Positions 24,767 to 33,909 of a stretch of 64,000 bases of DNA are shown here, one piece after another; position 1 is the stretch's first letter, and each line of letters begins with the position of its first letter. The notes under the pieces were generated by a model. It saw nothing but the letters and a program-made list of their open reading frames with translations, did no database searches and had not been told where the DNA came from. The stretch lies in assembly GCA_030715195.1 (NCBI GenBank), contig JAUYVI010000004.1, positions 334,845-398,844 of the forward strand, written 5' to 3'. Both the position numbers and the translations under genes were made by a program. The stretch comes from Dongia sedimenti (GTDB lineage Bacteria > Pseudomonadota > Alphaproteobacteria > Dongiales > Dongiaceae).

Positions 24767-25390
24767 ATGAGCATCCATCTTTACAAGGGCGACCTGCCGG
24801 CTGGGCTCGATCTCGGCCGCGAGGTTGCGATCGACACCGAGACCATGGGCCTCAATCCGGCCCGCGACCGGCTCTGTCTGGTGCAGATGTCCGCCGGCGA
24901 CGGCGTCAGCCATCTGGTGCAGATTCCGAAGGCCGCACCGGGCCGGTTGCACGAGGCGCCGCGCCTGAAGGCCCTCCTGGAAGATCCGAATGTGCTGAAG
25001 ATCTTCCATTTCGCCCGCTTTGACGTCGCGGCCCTGAAGGCCTATCTCGGTGTGCGGGTCAGTCCGGTCTATTGCACCAAGATCGCCTCCAAGATGACCC
25101 GGAGCTACACCGATCGGCATGGGCTGAAGGATCTGTGCAAGGAACTGCTCGATGTCGAGCTCTCCAAGCAGCAGCAAACCTCCGATTGGGGCAGTCCCGA
25201 TCTCACCGAGGATCAGCTGCGCTATGCCGCGTCGGATGTCCTTCACCTGCACAAGCTCAAGGCAAAGCTCGACGCGCTGCTGGCCCGCGAAGGCCGGACC
25301 GCTCTGGCCGCGGCCTGCTTCGAGTTCCTGCCGAGTCGGGGCGAGCTCGATCTCCTGGGCTGGGACGAGCCGGATATCTTCGCGCATTGA
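24767..25390 (+). CDS. Ribonuclease D-type 3'-5' exonuclease
   Basis: A 207-residue DEDDy exonuclease: Exo I AIDTETMGLNP, Exo II FHFARFDVAALK, Exo III YAASDVLHLHKLK with the Tyr four residues before the Asp. RNase D trims the 3' ends of tRNA and small RNAs. E. coli Rnd is about 375 residues with two HRDC domains; this form has only the catalytic domain, as in many alphaproteobacteria. GGGGTGAGG precedes the ATG. It lies 72 bases after tRNA-Leu. Confidence 0.9.
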   Translation: MSIHLYKGDLPAGLDLGREVAIDTETMGLNPARDRLCLVQMSAGDGVSHLVQIPKAAPGRLHEAPRLKALLEDPNVLKIFHFARFDVAALKAYLGVRVSPVYCTKIASKMTRSYTDRHGLKDLCKELLDVELSKQQQTSDWGSPDLTEDQLRYAASDVLHLHKLKAKLDALLAREGRTALAAACFEFLPSRGELDLLGWDEPDIFAH

Positions 25391-25593
25391 TGCAGGCTAG
25401 CCTTGGTTGAACCGTTGTTGACGGTGCGCTGACCACGGATTGTGCGGGCCGTCATGCCCCGGTCAGGTTCGGGTCAGTCAATGGACCGATGCGAGGTGGG
25501 AGCCGCGCTTGGAAATCCCTTCTGTTTTCAAGGGATATCTGAGAAAATTGCCCCAGGGGAGACCCTTGGGGGCGAGGGTTAGGAATCGATTGG

Positions 25594-26613
25594 ATGAACA
25601 AAGTGCCGAATGCGGTCGCAAGCGCCGAGACTGCCAAGGCGACGGCGGCGGCCATGTCAGAGCGTGACGATCTCGCCGCGGCGCAACGCGTGCTGCATCA
25701 GGAGGCCGACGCGCTGCGCCGGCTCGCCGACAGTCTCGACGGCGAGCTCCTGCGCGCACTGGACATCCTGGCGGCGGTGACCGGCCGCGTGATCGTCACC
25801 GGCATGGGCAAGTCCGGCCATATCGCGCGCAAGATCGCGGCGACCTTGGCCTCGACCGGGACGCCCGCGCAGTTCGTGCATCCGGCCGAAGCGAGCCATG
25901 GCGATCTCGGCATGGTGACCTCGAAGGACGCGGTGCTGGCCTTGAGCAATTCCGGCGAGACCGCGGAGCTCTCCGACATTCTCGGTTTCGCGCGGCGCTG
26001 GAATATCCCTGTGATCGGCATCACGATGAAGCCGGAAAGCGCGCTCGGCAGCGCCGCGGACGTGACGCTTGCCTTGCCGAAGTCCGCGGAAGCGGGTGCA
26101 ATGGGCCTCGTGCCCACGACCTCGACGACGATGATGCTGGCGCTCGGCGATGCTTTGGCGATCGGGCTGTTCGAGCGAAAAGGTTTTTCCGCCGAGGATT
26201 TTCATGCGTTGCATCCGGGCGGCAAGCTGGGGCAGATCCTCGTGCGGGTCGGCAACCTGATGCATGTCGGCGAGGAAGTGCCGCTGATCGGCACCGATGG
26301 GGTGATGTCCCAGGCACTGCTCATCATGACCGCCAAGACCTTCGGCTGCGTCGGCGTCACCAGCGACAGCGGCGAGCTGGTCGGGATCGTGACCGACGGC
26401 GACTTGCGCCGCCACATGGGACCCGATCTGCTGCGCGCGCGCGCGGGCGACGTCATGACCAAGGGTCCGCTGACCATTCGCGCCAATGCCCTGGCGGCGG
26501 AAGCGGTGCGGGTGATGAATGAACGCTCGATCACCAGCCTCTTCGTGGTCGATGGAACGACGCCGGTCGGCATCGTGCGGCTGCACGACTGCCTGAAGGC
26601 GGGCGTGGCCTAG
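25594..26613 (+). CDS. kdsD: D-arabinose 5-phosphate isomerase
   Basis: KdsD/KpsF converts ribulose 5-phosphate to arabinose 5-phosphate, the first step of Kdo synthesis for LPS. The 339 residues hold a SIS domain (VTGRVIVTGMGKSGHIARKIAATLASTGTPAQFVHPAEASHGDLGM, SNSGETAEL) and two C-terminal CBS domains (DGVMSQALLIMTAKTFGCVGV and VMTKGPLTIRANALAAEAV). His in FHALHPGGKLG is conserved. It begins the kdsD-lptC-lptA-lptB run and is preceded by a 200-bp leader with small hairpins, for example ATCCCTT-8-AAGGGAT. Confidence 0.95.
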   Translation: MNKVPNAVASAETAKATAAAMSERDDLAAAQRVLHQEADALRRLADSLDGELLRALDILAAVTGRVIVTGMGKSGHIARKIAATLASTGTPAQFVHPAEASHGDLGMVTSKDAVLALSNSGETAELSDILGFARRWNIPVIGITMKPESALGSAADVTLALPKSAEAGAMGLVPTTSTTMMLALGDALAIGLFERKGFSAEDFHALHPGGKLGQILVRVGNLMHVGEEVPLIGTDGVMSQALLIMTAKTFGCVGVTSDSGELVGIVTDGDLRRHMGPDLLRARAGDVMTKGPLTIRANALAAEAVRVMNERSITSLFVVDGTTPVGIVRLHDCLKAGVA

Positions 26614-26616
26614 CCG

Positions 26617-27348
26617 ATGACCAGCGCGCGTCCTGATCTCGAAACACCTGAGCAGAGCCGGCGCGGTCCGCTGTCGGAGCTCGCCGCGCCGCGCCGCGTC
26701 TTCAAGCGCAAGCGCCGCAACGGCCTGATTCTGATGTTGAAGATCGCCCTGCCGCTGATCGCCCTCTCCTGCGTCGGATATATTTATTACTGGTGGCGCC
26801 AGGCGCCGGTGATCCACCCCACCGAGGTCCTCAGCGACGCCAAGCAACAGGCCAGCTCCGACGTGAAGCTGCAGAAGGTGCAGTACAACGGCGTCGATGC
26901 CAACAATCGGCCGTTCTCGATCACCGCGGATCACGCCTCGCAGCCGCAGAAGGCGGAAACCGCCCCGCCGCCGCAGTCCGGCGCGGCCGCGGGTGACGCG
27001 AGCATCGTCAACCTGGAGAAGCTGATGGCCGACATGACCATGGGCGACGGCGCCTGGGTGGCGGTGACGGCGGATAACGGCGTCTATCACCGGGACGCCG
27101 GCACGGTGGACTTGAGCGGCAACGTCACCCTGTTCCACGACACCGGGCTCAGCTTCGAGACCGATGCGGCGACGGTCGATCTGAAGAACGACTGGGCGCG
27201 GGGCGACCAGCCGGTCGAGGGGCAGAATGCGGACGGCCAACTCGCATCGCAGGGCTTCGAAGTGCGCGACGGGGGTCAGACCATCGTCTTCACCGGCCGC
27301 GCCTACCTGAAGCTCTTCCCGAAGAAATCGAATGGAGGCGGGTCGTGA
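26617..27348 (+). CDS. lptC: LPS export protein LptC
   Basis: LptC anchors to the inner membrane and passes LPS from LptBFG to LptA. It has 243 residues with a basic cytoplasmic N-tail (RRVFKRKRRNG), one membrane helix (ILMLKIALPLIALSCVGYIYYWW, about 44-66) and a periplasmic beta-jellyroll half with ADNGVYHRDAGTVDLSGNVTLFHDTGLSF. It starts 3 bases after kdsD and ends in a GTGA overlap with lptA. The YIYYWW-type helix end and position identify it. Confidence 0.92.
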   Translation: MTSARPDLETPEQSRRGPLSELAAPRRVFKRKRRNGLILMLKIALPLIALSCVGYIYYWWRQAPVIHPTEVLSDAKQQASSDVKLQKVQYNGVDANNRPFSITADHASQPQKAETAPPPQSGAAAGDASIVNLEKLMADMTMGDGAWVAVTADNGVYHRDAGTVDLSGNVTLFHDTGLSFETDAATVDLKNDWARGDQPVEGQNADGQLASQGFEVRDGGQTIVFTGRAYLKLFPKKSNGGGS

Positions 27349-28244
27349 CGGCGCTTCGCCTGCTGGCACTCGCGGCCGCTTTCGCCCTGGCGGCGCCGCT
27401 CGGTGCCGGCGCGCAGGATGCGTCCTCCGGCGATGCCGGTTTCGATCTCGGCGGCGGGCAGCCGATCGAGATCAGCGCCGATAACGGCATCGAATGGAAC
27501 CGCGACGCCAAGACCTACACCGCGCGCGGCAATGCGGTCGCGGTCCAGGGCACGTCCGAGGTCCATGCCGACACCCTGATCGCCACCTACAGCGCCAGCA
27601 GCAGCCAGATCGACCACGTCGTCGCCGAAGGCGCGGTGAAGATCATGAGCCCGTCCCAGACCGCTTACGGCGATCACGCCGATTTCGATCAGACCCGGCG
27701 GCTGCTGGTGATGACCGGCGCTGCGCTCAAGATCGTGAGCGCCGATCAGACCGTGACCGCGCGCGACGCATTCGAATACTGGCAGGACCAGGACGCGCTG
27801 GTGGCCAAGGGTGACGTCGTCATCCTGAAGAGCGACGGCACCCGGATCGACGGCGACCAGGCCACCAGCTATTTCCGGAGGAACGCCACGACCGGCAAGC
27901 GCGAGGCTTTCCAGGTGAAGGCCGAAGGCAACGTGCGGATCGACACCGGCAAGGAAGTCGCGACCTGCAGCCGCGCGCTCTACGATCCCAACACGCAGAT
28001 TGCGGTGCTGACCGGCAACGTGGTCCTGACCCAGAACAAGAACGTGTTCCGCGGCGCCCGCGCCGAGATCGACATGGCGAAGGGCATCAGCCGGCTGCTG
28101 CCCGCGCCGGGCGAGCGCGTCCGCTCCACGATCCAGCCGAAGCAGAAGTCGAATCAAGGTTCCTCGGCGCCGGCGAGCCCGGCCACCAGCGCTGCACCCG
28201 CCGGCGGCGGTGCGCTCGCGCTCGGTACGGCGACGACCCAATGA
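27345..28244 (+). CDS. lptA: LPS export protein LptA (OstA-like)
   Basis: LptA forms the periplasmic bridge for LPS. The 299-residue chain starts at a GTG overlapping the lptC stop. A signal peptide (ALRLLALAAAFALAAPLGAGA) is followed by OstA-type repeats: IEISADNGIEWNRDAKTYTARGNAVAVQG, VKIMSPSQTAYGDHADFDQTRRLLVMTG, GDVVILKSDGTRIDGDQATSYF and AVLTGNVVLTQNKNVFRGARAEIDM. It is longer than E. coli LptA (185), with an Ala/Pro/Ser-rich tail typical of alphaproteobacterial forms. An ATGA overlap links it to lptB. Confidence 0.93.
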   Translation: MTALRLLALAAAFALAAPLGAGAQDASSGDAGFDLGGGQPIEISADNGIEWNRDAKTYTARGNAVAVQGTSEVHADTLIATYSASSSQIDHVVAEGAVKIMSPSQTAYGDHADFDQTRRLLVMTGAALKIVSADQTVTARDAFEYWQDQDALVAKGDVVILKSDGTRIDGDQATSYFRRNATTGKREAFQVKAEGNVRIDTGKEVATCSRALYDPNTQIAVLTGNVVLTQNKNVFRGARAEIDMAKGISRLLPAPGERVRSTIQPKQKSNQGSSAPASPATSAAPAGGGALALGTATTQ

Positions 28245-29137
28245 ACCGCGCCCGCGCCTCGCAACCGCGCATCGAGCAAGGCCTGTCGGCTGAGGTCAGT
28301 TCGGTCGGTGACACGCCTCTGAACGGGAAAGCACAAGAGGGCGCGTCGATGAGCCGGGCGGCTGACGGTCACGCGCTGATTCATGTCAACGGCGTCACCG
28401 TCGATCCCCGGACGGTCGAGGGCCTGGTCGCTTATCACATCGGCAAGCAATACAAGGGCAGGCCGGTGGTGCGCGACGTATCGATCGGCGTGCAGCGCGG
28501 CGAGGTCGTGGGCCTGCTCGGCCCGAACGGCGCCGGCAAGACGACCTGCTTCTACGTCATCACCGGGTTGATCCGCGCCGACGCCGGCGCCATCTATCTC
28601 GACGGCGAGGAGGTCACCGATCTTCCGATGTATCAGCGCGCCCGCGGCGGCATCGGTTATCTGCCGCAGGAGGCCTCGGTGTTCCGCGGCATGTCGGTCG
28701 AGGACAACATCATGACCGTCCTCGAGGTCACCGAGCGGGACCGTTCCAAGCGCAAGCCGCTGGTCGACCGCCTGCTGGCCGAGTTCTCGATCGAGCATCT
28801 GCGGCGGACGCAGGCGATGGCGCTCTCGGGCGGCGAGCGGCGGCGCGTGGAAATCGCGCGCTGCGTCGCCATGCGGCCGAATTACGTTCTGCTGGATGAG
28901 CCGTTGGCCGGCATCGATCCGATCGCGGTCGGCGACGTACGCGACATTGTCACGCACCTTAAGGATCGCGGCATCGGCGTGCTCATCACCGACCACAACG
29001 TGCGCGATACGTTAGAGATTGTCGACCGCGCCTACATTCTCCACGAGGGCCATGTCCTTCGCGAAGGCACGCCGCGGGACATCGTCCGCGACCCGCAGGT
29101 GCGGCGTGTTTACCTTGGAGAAAGATTCTCCCTGTAG
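28241..29137 (+). CDS. lptB: LPS export ABC transporter ATPase LptB
   Basis: LptB powers LPS extraction with LptFG. Walker A is GPNGAGKTT, the Q-loop GYLPQEAS, signature ALSGGERRR, Walker B YVLLDEPLAGIDP and the switch His in ITDHNVRDT. It has 298 residues. The core begins near residue 62, so the N-terminal 60 residues are extra; an ATG at 28349 with GAGGG eight bases upstream gives 262 residues and may be the real start. The ATG at 28241 overlaps the lptA stop. Confidence 0.96.
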   Translation: MNRARASQPRIEQGLSAEVSSVGDTPLNGKAQEGASMSRAADGHALIHVNGVTVDPRTVEGLVAYHIGKQYKGRPVVRDVSIGVQRGEVVGLLGPNGAGKTTCFYVITGLIRADAGAIYLDGEEVTDLPMYQRARGGIGYLPQEASVFRGMSVEDNIMTVLEVTERDRSKRKPLVDRLLAEFSIEHLRRTQAMALSGGERRRVEIARCVAMRPNYVLLDEPLAGIDPIAVGDVRDIVTHLKDRGIGVLITDHNVRDTLEIVDRAYILHEGHVLREGTPRDIVRDPQVRRVYLGERFSL

Positions 29138-29149
29138 TACCGTTGCCTC

Positions 29150-30700
29150 ATGGCGGTTACGCAGAGGATAGATCTCCGGCAGGCGCAAACCCTGGTGATG
29201 ACGCCGCAGCTCCAGCAGGCGATTAAGCTGCTGGAACTGTCGAACCAGGATCTCGTCGCTTATGTCGAAACCGAGCTCGAGCAGAATCCCTTGCTCGATC
29301 GGGGCGACGACGACCGCGGCGGAGAAAATTCTGCCGAGCGTGCGGAAGATTTTGCCGCGATGGACGCCGGTGGGCCGGAATCTCCTGCCGAGTCATCGGA
29401 TCGCATACTCGACACCGCCGAGTACAACGCGCGGGAGTCGATGCCCGACGCGAAGGACTCGCCGCTCGACACCGACTACGAAAACACCTATTCGAGCGCG
29501 CCGCAGGAAGGCATGGCCGGCGGCGAGCTCTATGACGGCGCCTGGCGCGGCACCGGCGGCCGCAGCGACTTCGGCGACGGCGAATACGGCATCGAGCAGA
29601 CCGCGCAGCGTCCGACCACGTTGCGCGAGCATCTCGAGGCGCAGCTGACGCTCGACGTCTCCGATCCGACCGAGCGCATCATCGGCTTGCAGATCATCGA
29701 CATGCTGGATCCCGCCGGTTACATCAGCGGCGATCTCGACGGCCTGGCCGAGCGGCTGGGCTGCCCCCCGGCACTGGTCGAGTCCACGCTGAAGAAGCTG
29801 CAGCAGTTCGAGCCCTGCGGGGTCTTCGCCCGCAATCTCGCCGAATGCCTGGCGCTGCAGCTGAAGGAACGCGACCGGCTCGACCCGGCGATGCAGACCA
29901 TGCTCACCCATCTCGATCTGCTGGCCAAGCACGACCGCGTTCAGCTGATGAAGCTCTGCGGCGTCGATGCCGAGGATCTGGCCGACATGGTGGGCGAGAT
30001 CCGGGCGCTCAATCCGAAGCCCGGCCTGTTCTTCGAGGCCGGCGAGGTCGAGACCGTCATTCCCGACATCCTGGTCAGCCGCCGCCAAGACGGGAGCTGG
30101 TCGGTCGAGCTCAACACCGACACCCTGCCGCGCCTGCTGGTCAATCAGCAGTATCACACGCTGGTTTCTTCCAAGGCGCACAGCAAGGCCGAGAAGGAGT
30201 ACATCAGCGACCGCCTGGCCGCCGCCAACTGGCTGGTGAAGACGCTGCATCAGCGCGCCACCACGATCCTCAAGGTCGCCTCGGAGATCGTCCGCCAGCA
30301 GGAGGCGTTCCTGCTGCACGGCGTGCAGCATCTGAAGCCGCTGATCCGCCGCGACATCGCCGAGGCGATCGGCATGCACGAAAGCACCGTCAGCCGGGTG
30401 ACCACCAACAAGTACATGGCGACCCCGCGCGGCCTGTTCGAGCTCCGCTACTTCTTCAGCGCGGCGATCCAGGGTTCCAACGGAGCGGACAGCCATTCCG
30501 CCGAGGCGGTCCGGTCCCGGATCCGGGAATTGATCGATTCGGAGCCGGCGGACGACATTCTTTCCGACGACAAGCTGGTTTCCATCCTGCAGGCGCAGGG
30601 CGTCGACATCGCCCGGCGGACCGTAGCTAAGTATCGGGAATCGTTGAAGATACCTTCGTCGGTTCAACGCCGGCGCGAGAAAGCCTTGCGTTCGGCCTGA
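29150..30700 (+). CDS. rpoN: RNA polymerase sigma-54 factor
   Basis: RpoN directs polymerase to -24/-12 promoters that need enhancer-binding ATPases. It has 516 residues: region I (LRQAQTLVMTPQLQQAIKLLELSNQDLVAYVETELEQNPLL), an acidic region II (about 55-145), the core-binding region, the helix-turn-helix (MHESTVSRVTTNKYMATPRGLFELRYFFS) and the RpoN box (ARRTVAKYRESLKIPSSVQRRR). It follows lptB by 12 bases and precedes hpf and ptsN, the standard order. Confidence 0.98.
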   Translation: MAVTQRIDLRQAQTLVMTPQLQQAIKLLELSNQDLVAYVETELEQNPLLDRGDDDRGGENSAERAEDFAAMDAGGPESPAESSDRILDTAEYNARESMPDAKDSPLDTDYENTYSSAPQEGMAGGELYDGAWRGTGGRSDFGDGEYGIEQTAQRPTTLREHLEAQLTLDVSDPTERIIGLQIIDMLDPAGYISGDLDGLAERLGCPPALVESTLKKLQQFEPCGVFARNLAECLALQLKERDRLDPAMQTMLTHLDLLAKHDRVQLMKLCGVDAEDLADMVGEIRALNPKPGLFFEAGEVETVIPDILVSRRQDGSWSVELNTDTLPRLLVNQQYHTLVSSKAHSKAEKEYISDRLAAANWLVKTLHQRATTILKVASEIVRQQEAFLLHGVQHLKPLIRRDIAEAIGMHESTVSRVTTNKYMATPRGLFELRYFFSAAIQGSNGADSHSAEAVRSRIRELIDSEPADDILSDDKLVSILQAQGVDIARRTVAKYRESLKIPSSVQRRREKALRSA

Positions 30701-30774
30701 TCCTCGCCACATGCTTTGTAAGGGGTTTCTTCTGGGAGCCCTCCCGGAATCCCCCTGAAGAGCCTGGGGCGGTA

Positions 30775-30803
30775 TTGACTTCGCCGGGAACGGTTCCTAT
30801 GGT
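30775..30803 (+). promoter_or_regulatory. Promoter upstream of hpf
   Basis: TTGACT (30775-30780), a 17-bp spacer and TATGGT (30798-30803) lie in the 268-bp gap between rpoN and hpf, about 165 bases before the hpf ATG. It is a good sigma-70-type match and would let hpf-ptsN be expressed apart from rpoN. Confidence 0.6.
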
Positions 30804-30968
30804 CCCGGCCGTTTTGCGGGGGCGCGTTCGAGCCTTGATTGCAATGTGCCCAGCGACAGTGGAGACGCGGCACGCGGAGACGGTGCGGCCGCGAATCGAT
30901 TCGGTGCTCACCCTGGCGGCGCCGTTGCTCCCGACATCGAATCATCATTGGCAAGCGGACGAGAAGCG

Positions 30969-31607
30969 ATGAACCTGACCGTCAATGGCAAAGGCATCGA
31001 CGTTGGTGAAGCGTTGAGAGCCTACGTCGCGGAAGGACTCGACAAGGTGTTCGAGAAGTATTTTTCGAACCCGATCGAGGCCACGGTAACCTTCTCCAAA
31101 CAAGGCTACCGATTCCACACCGCGATTTCCGTGCATGTCGGTCGCGGCATCCTGATGCAGGCGGAGGACGACGGCGGCGACGCCTATGGCGCCTTCGACA
31201 TCGCGGCGGAGACGATCTCCAAGCGCTTGCGCCGGCATAAGCGGCGGCTGCGCGACCATCATCGGGCGGAGACCGATTCCTACGCCGCGAAGCAGTTCGT
31301 GCTGGCGGCCGACATCGGCGACGAGACCGCCTTGGATGCGAGCGAAGGCGCCGACGCCGCCAACGGGCATTCGGCGGTCATCGTGGCCGAGCTCGAAGCC
31401 GACATTCCCACTTTGACGGTCGGCGAGGCGGTCATGCGCCTCGACCTCGCCGAAACGCAGGCGATGCTGTTCCACAATCGCGCGCATGGGGGGCTGAACA
31501 TGGTTTACCGCCGCAACGACGGCAATATCGGTTGGGTTGATCCGGCGTCGAAGCCGGATGCCGTGGGCACGGAGCCTCGCAGAGTCGGAGCGCCGGCGCG
31601 GCGCTAA
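30969..31607 (+). CDS. hpf: Ribosome hibernation promoting factor, long form
   Basis: Long HPF binds the 30S decoding region and dimerises 70S ribosomes in stationary phase. Its 212 residues have an N-terminal S30AE domain (MNLTVNGKGIDVGEALRAYVAEGLDKVFEKYF, IEATVTFSKQGYRFHTAISVH, DAYGAFDIAAETISKRLRRHKRRLRDH), a linker, and the C-terminal dimerisation domain (GEAVMRLDLAETQAMLFHNRAHGGLNMVYRRNDGNIGWV). The ATG at 30969 matches the domain start; an upstream open frame is not coding. It follows rpoN as in most proteobacteria. Confidence 0.95.
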   Translation: MNLTVNGKGIDVGEALRAYVAEGLDKVFEKYFSNPIEATVTFSKQGYRFHTAISVHVGRGILMQAEDDGGDAYGAFDIAAETISKRLRRHKRRLRDHHRAETDSYAAKQFVLAADIGDETALDASEGADAANGHSAVIVAELEADIPTLTVGEAVMRLDLAETQAMLFHNRAHGGLNMVYRRNDGNIGWVDPASKPDAVGTEPRRVGAPARR

Positions 31608-31706
31608 AAGGAGCCGCCGCGACGAACCTCCCGCCACGCCGGTCCGACAGAGAGTGCGGGATCGGTGGGGACGCGGATATCTGGCCGGAATGGAGTACGA
31701 GGGATC

Positions 31707-32174
31707 ATGGAGATCGAGGATCTACTGTCGTCACCGGCGCAGGTCATGCCGCGCCTCAAAGTCTCGAGCAAGAAGCAGGCGCTGCAGGACCTGGCGCGCC
31801 GCGCCGGCGAGATCACCGGCGTCCATGAACGGCAGATCTTCGACGTGCTGCTGGAACGCGAGCGCCTCGGCACCACCGGTGTCGGCAACGGCATCGCCAT
31901 TCCGCACGGCAAGCTCGCCGATGTGAAGAAGATGTTCGGCCTGTTCGCCCGGCTCGAGCATGCGGTCGATTTCGAGGCGATCGACGAGCAGCCGGTCGAT
32001 CTCATTTTCCTGCTGCTGGCGCCGGAAGGTGCCGGCGCCGATCACCTGAAGGCGCTCGCCCGCGTTTCTCGCCTGCTGCGCGACCGCGCCATCTGCGAGA
32101 AGCTCCGCGGCGCCGACCAGGCGGAGGCGATCTACGCCCTCCTCACCGACCGCGCGCACAGCCACGCGGCGTAA
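31707..32174 (+). CDS. ptsN: Nitrogen-PTS EIIA protein
   Basis: EIIA-Ntr is the terminal phosphate acceptor of the nitrogen PTS and controls K+ uptake and other regulators. It has 155 residues, with the phosphorylated His in TGVGNGIAIPHGKL; SKKQALQDLARRAGEITGV precedes it, and ALLTDRAHS is near the end. The ATG at 31707 (MEIEDLL) gives normal length. It is last of rpoN-hpf-ptsN. ptsO/ptsP were not seen in this window. Confidence 0.96.
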   Translation: MEIEDLLSSPAQVMPRLKVSSKKQALQDLARRAGEITGVHERQIFDVLLERERLGTTGVGNGIAIPHGKLADVKKMFGLFARLEHAVDFEAIDEQPVDLIFLLLAPEGAGADHLKALARVSRLLRDRAICEKLRGADQAEAIYALLTDRAHSHAA

Positions 32175-32242
32175 GGCCGAACCCGCTTCAAGGCCGCTGC
32201 AATCTCTGATAGATTGCGGCATCGCGCAGCCGGGGGCGTGGG

Positions 32243-32671
32243 ATGCTGTACGCGTTGTTCTCTTGGGACGGCCGGCTGGGGCGGCTGGCCTATTTCGGAT
32301 ATTCGATTCTGTTGGTGACCATCCTGGTCGTCCTCGGGCTGGTTCTGCTGCTGCCCTTGCGCAATGCGGAGGGCGCGACGGGGGTCACCGTCGCGATCAT
32401 GGTCATTCTCACCGTGATGGGGACCGTAGGCGGCTTCTGCCTCGCGGCGAAGCGGCTCCACGATCTCGACCTCTCGGCCTGGCACTATGTCTGGATGGTC
32501 TTCTTCCCGGCCATCTTCAACGGCTTCGGCGCCGCCTTCAGGCAGCTCGACATGCCCGGACCCGCCTTGATGACGGCACTGCTCGGCCTCGTGATCTCCT
32601 TCGGCATCGGCCTCTATCTGCTGTTCTGGCCGGGCTCGGACGGCGCCAATCGCTTCGGCGAGCGCCCTTGA
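32243..32671 (+). CDS. DUF805 membrane protein (copy 1)
   Basis: A 142-residue membrane protein of the DUF805 family. The N-terminal LFSWDGRLGRLAYFGYSILLVTIL matches the family start (xGRxxRxxY/FW), followed by four hydrophobic segments and the signature AKRLHDLDLSAWHYVW. Function unknown. The paralogue follows directly. No ribosome site better than GGGGGCGTGGG before the ATG. Confidence 0.85.
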   Translation: MLYALFSWDGRLGRLAYFGYSILLVTILVVLGLVLLLPLRNAEGATGVTVAIMVILTVMGTVGGFCLAAKRLHDLDLSAWHYVWMVFFPAIFNGFGAAFRQLDMPGPALMTALLGLVISFGIGLYLLFWPGSDGANRFGERP

Positions 32672-32695
32672 AAGATCCGAGCGGGGAGACCGGCA

Positions 32696-33118
32696 TTGCT
32701 TGAAGGCTATTTCGCGCTGAGCGGCCGCCTCCGCCGCTGGCGTTTCTTTCTTTATGGGCTGGTGCTCTGGATCATCATCCCGGTCTTGATCTTGCTGGCG
32801 ATCCCGGCCGTCGGCAACGCGCGTTATCCATTCGCGGCGTCGCTGATCGCCGTGGTCGCGATCGGCGCCTTCTGGTGCTGGGCGGGAATGGCCCTGGTCG
32901 TGAAGCGGCTCCACGATCTCAACCGGTCGGGCTGGCACTATGTCTGGATGTTCTTGCTGCCCGGCTTGCTCGGCGGCGGGTTGTCGTTCGACTGGTCGCG
33001 CGGGCAGTGGAGCATCGGCTACAGCCAAGCCGGCGGCATCATCCCGCTACTGGCGCTGCTCTATCTGATCTTCGGGCGGGGAAGCGACGGGCCGAACGAT
33101 TACGGCTATCCGCCCTGA
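32696..33118 (+). CDS. DUF805 membrane protein (copy 2)
   Basis: A 140-residue paralogue of the preceding gene, sharing FALSGRLRRWRFFLYGLVLW and VKRLHDLNRSGWHYVWMFLLP, and ending FGRGSDGPNDYGYPP. It starts at a TTG at 32696 with GGGGAG nine bases upstream; no ATG fits. It lies 24 bases after copy 1, so the pair is a tandem duplication probably expressed together. Four membrane segments; function unknown. Confidence 0.82.
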   Translation: MLEGYFALSGRLRRWRFFLYGLVLWIIIPVLILLAIPAVGNARYPFAASLIAVVAIGAFWCWAGMALVVKRLHDLNRSGWHYVWMFLLPGLLGGGLSFDWSRGQWSIGYSQAGGIIPLLALLYLIFGRGSDGPNDYGYPP

Positions 33119-33155
33119 AGGAATCTTCAGGGCGGCCGCTTGGTGAAGCTCCAAT

Positions 33156-33371
33156 CTAGTGCAGCGTGACCGGGGCGAGGCCGTTCTCGACTGCGGCGGC
33201 AATGGCCGCGTTGCGATCGGGCAGGAGTGCCAGTTGCTGGCCGTTGGCGGCGAAGATGCCGACGGCGGTGCTGCCATCGACCTCGACGTCCTTCAGATAG
33301 GCGACATCGCGCACGCCCAACGAGAGCAGGTCTTCGGTCGTGATCTGGCGGATCTGTTCAATGGATACCAT
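33156..33371 (-). CDS. DUF1150-family small protein
   Basis: A 71-residue protein (ITTEDLLSLGVRDVAYLKDV, AVGIFAANGQQLALLPDRNAAIAAAVENGL) that fits DUF1150, an alphaproteobacterial family usually encoded next to a small heat shock protein. The GIFAANGxxLALxxDRxAA pattern is characteristic. It lies 61 bases downstream of hsp20 on the same strand and is probably cotranscribed. Molecular role unknown. Confidence 0.85.
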   Translation of the reverse strand: MVSIEQIRQITTEDLLSLGVRDVAYLKDVEVDGSTAVGIFAANGQQLALLPDRNAAIAAAVENGLAPVTLH

Positions 33372-33432
33372 GGTGTTTCTCCTGGGATGCCCCCAGTGAC
33401 TCCTATCGTTCTTCCGACTGGGTGTTCCGCGT

Positions 33433-33909
33433 TCAGCTCTTGACGCTGCCGGTCACAGCGATCTCCGTGGCGCCGTCTTGCCGGTCACTCAACCGCTGCG
33501 CTGCCTTCTTGATCGGCACGGTGCGGACTTGCGGTTCCACCTTGGGCCGCTGCAGGTCGATCGAAAGCAGACCGTTATCAAGGCTGGCACCGGTCACTTC
33601 GATCCCTTCGGCCAGCACGAAGCCCTTCTGGAACTGCCGCGCCGCGATCCCGCGATGCAGGTAGATCCGATCCGGGTCGTCCTTCTGGCGGCCGCGCACC
33701 ACGAGCTGGTTGTCCTCGATCTGGATCTCGAGGTCGTCGATGGCGAAACCGGCGACGGCCAGCGTGATGCGCAAGGCTTCGTCGCTGACCTGCTCGATGT
33801 TGTAAGGCGGATAGCCCTCGGAACCGGTCTTCGAGATCCGGTCGAGCGTGCGTTCGAAATGATCGAAGCCCAAGAGCAACGGGCTGTTGAAGAGCGATAG
33901 TCTCGACAT
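33433..33909 (-). CDS. Small heat shock protein, Hsp20 family
   Basis: An ATP-independent holdase chaperone of 158 residues. N-terminal MSRLSLFNSPLLLGFDHFERTLDRI is the IbpA/HspA-type start, followed by the alpha-crystallin domain (YPPYNIEQVSDEALRITLAVAGF through GLLSIDLQRPKVEPQ). The usual A-x-x-x-G-L motif appears as ASLDNGLLSIDL. The ATG at 33909 has GGAGG at six bases. Upstream are a structured leader and a sigma-32-like promoter; downstream is DUF1150. Confidence 0.95.
   Translation of the reverse strand: MSRLSLFNSPLLLGFDHFERTLDRISKTGSEGYPPYNIEQVSDEALRITLAVAGFAIDDLEIQIEDNQLVVRGRQKDDPDRIYLHRGIAARQFQKGFVLAEGIEVTGASLDNGLLSIDLQRPKVEPQVRTVPIKKAAQRLSDRQDGATEIAVTGSVKS

Noticed and set aside
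25451..25480. Possible second copy of the CGTCATG palindrome before kdsD
   Set aside because: Only GTCATGCCCCGG matches; the second arm is absent.
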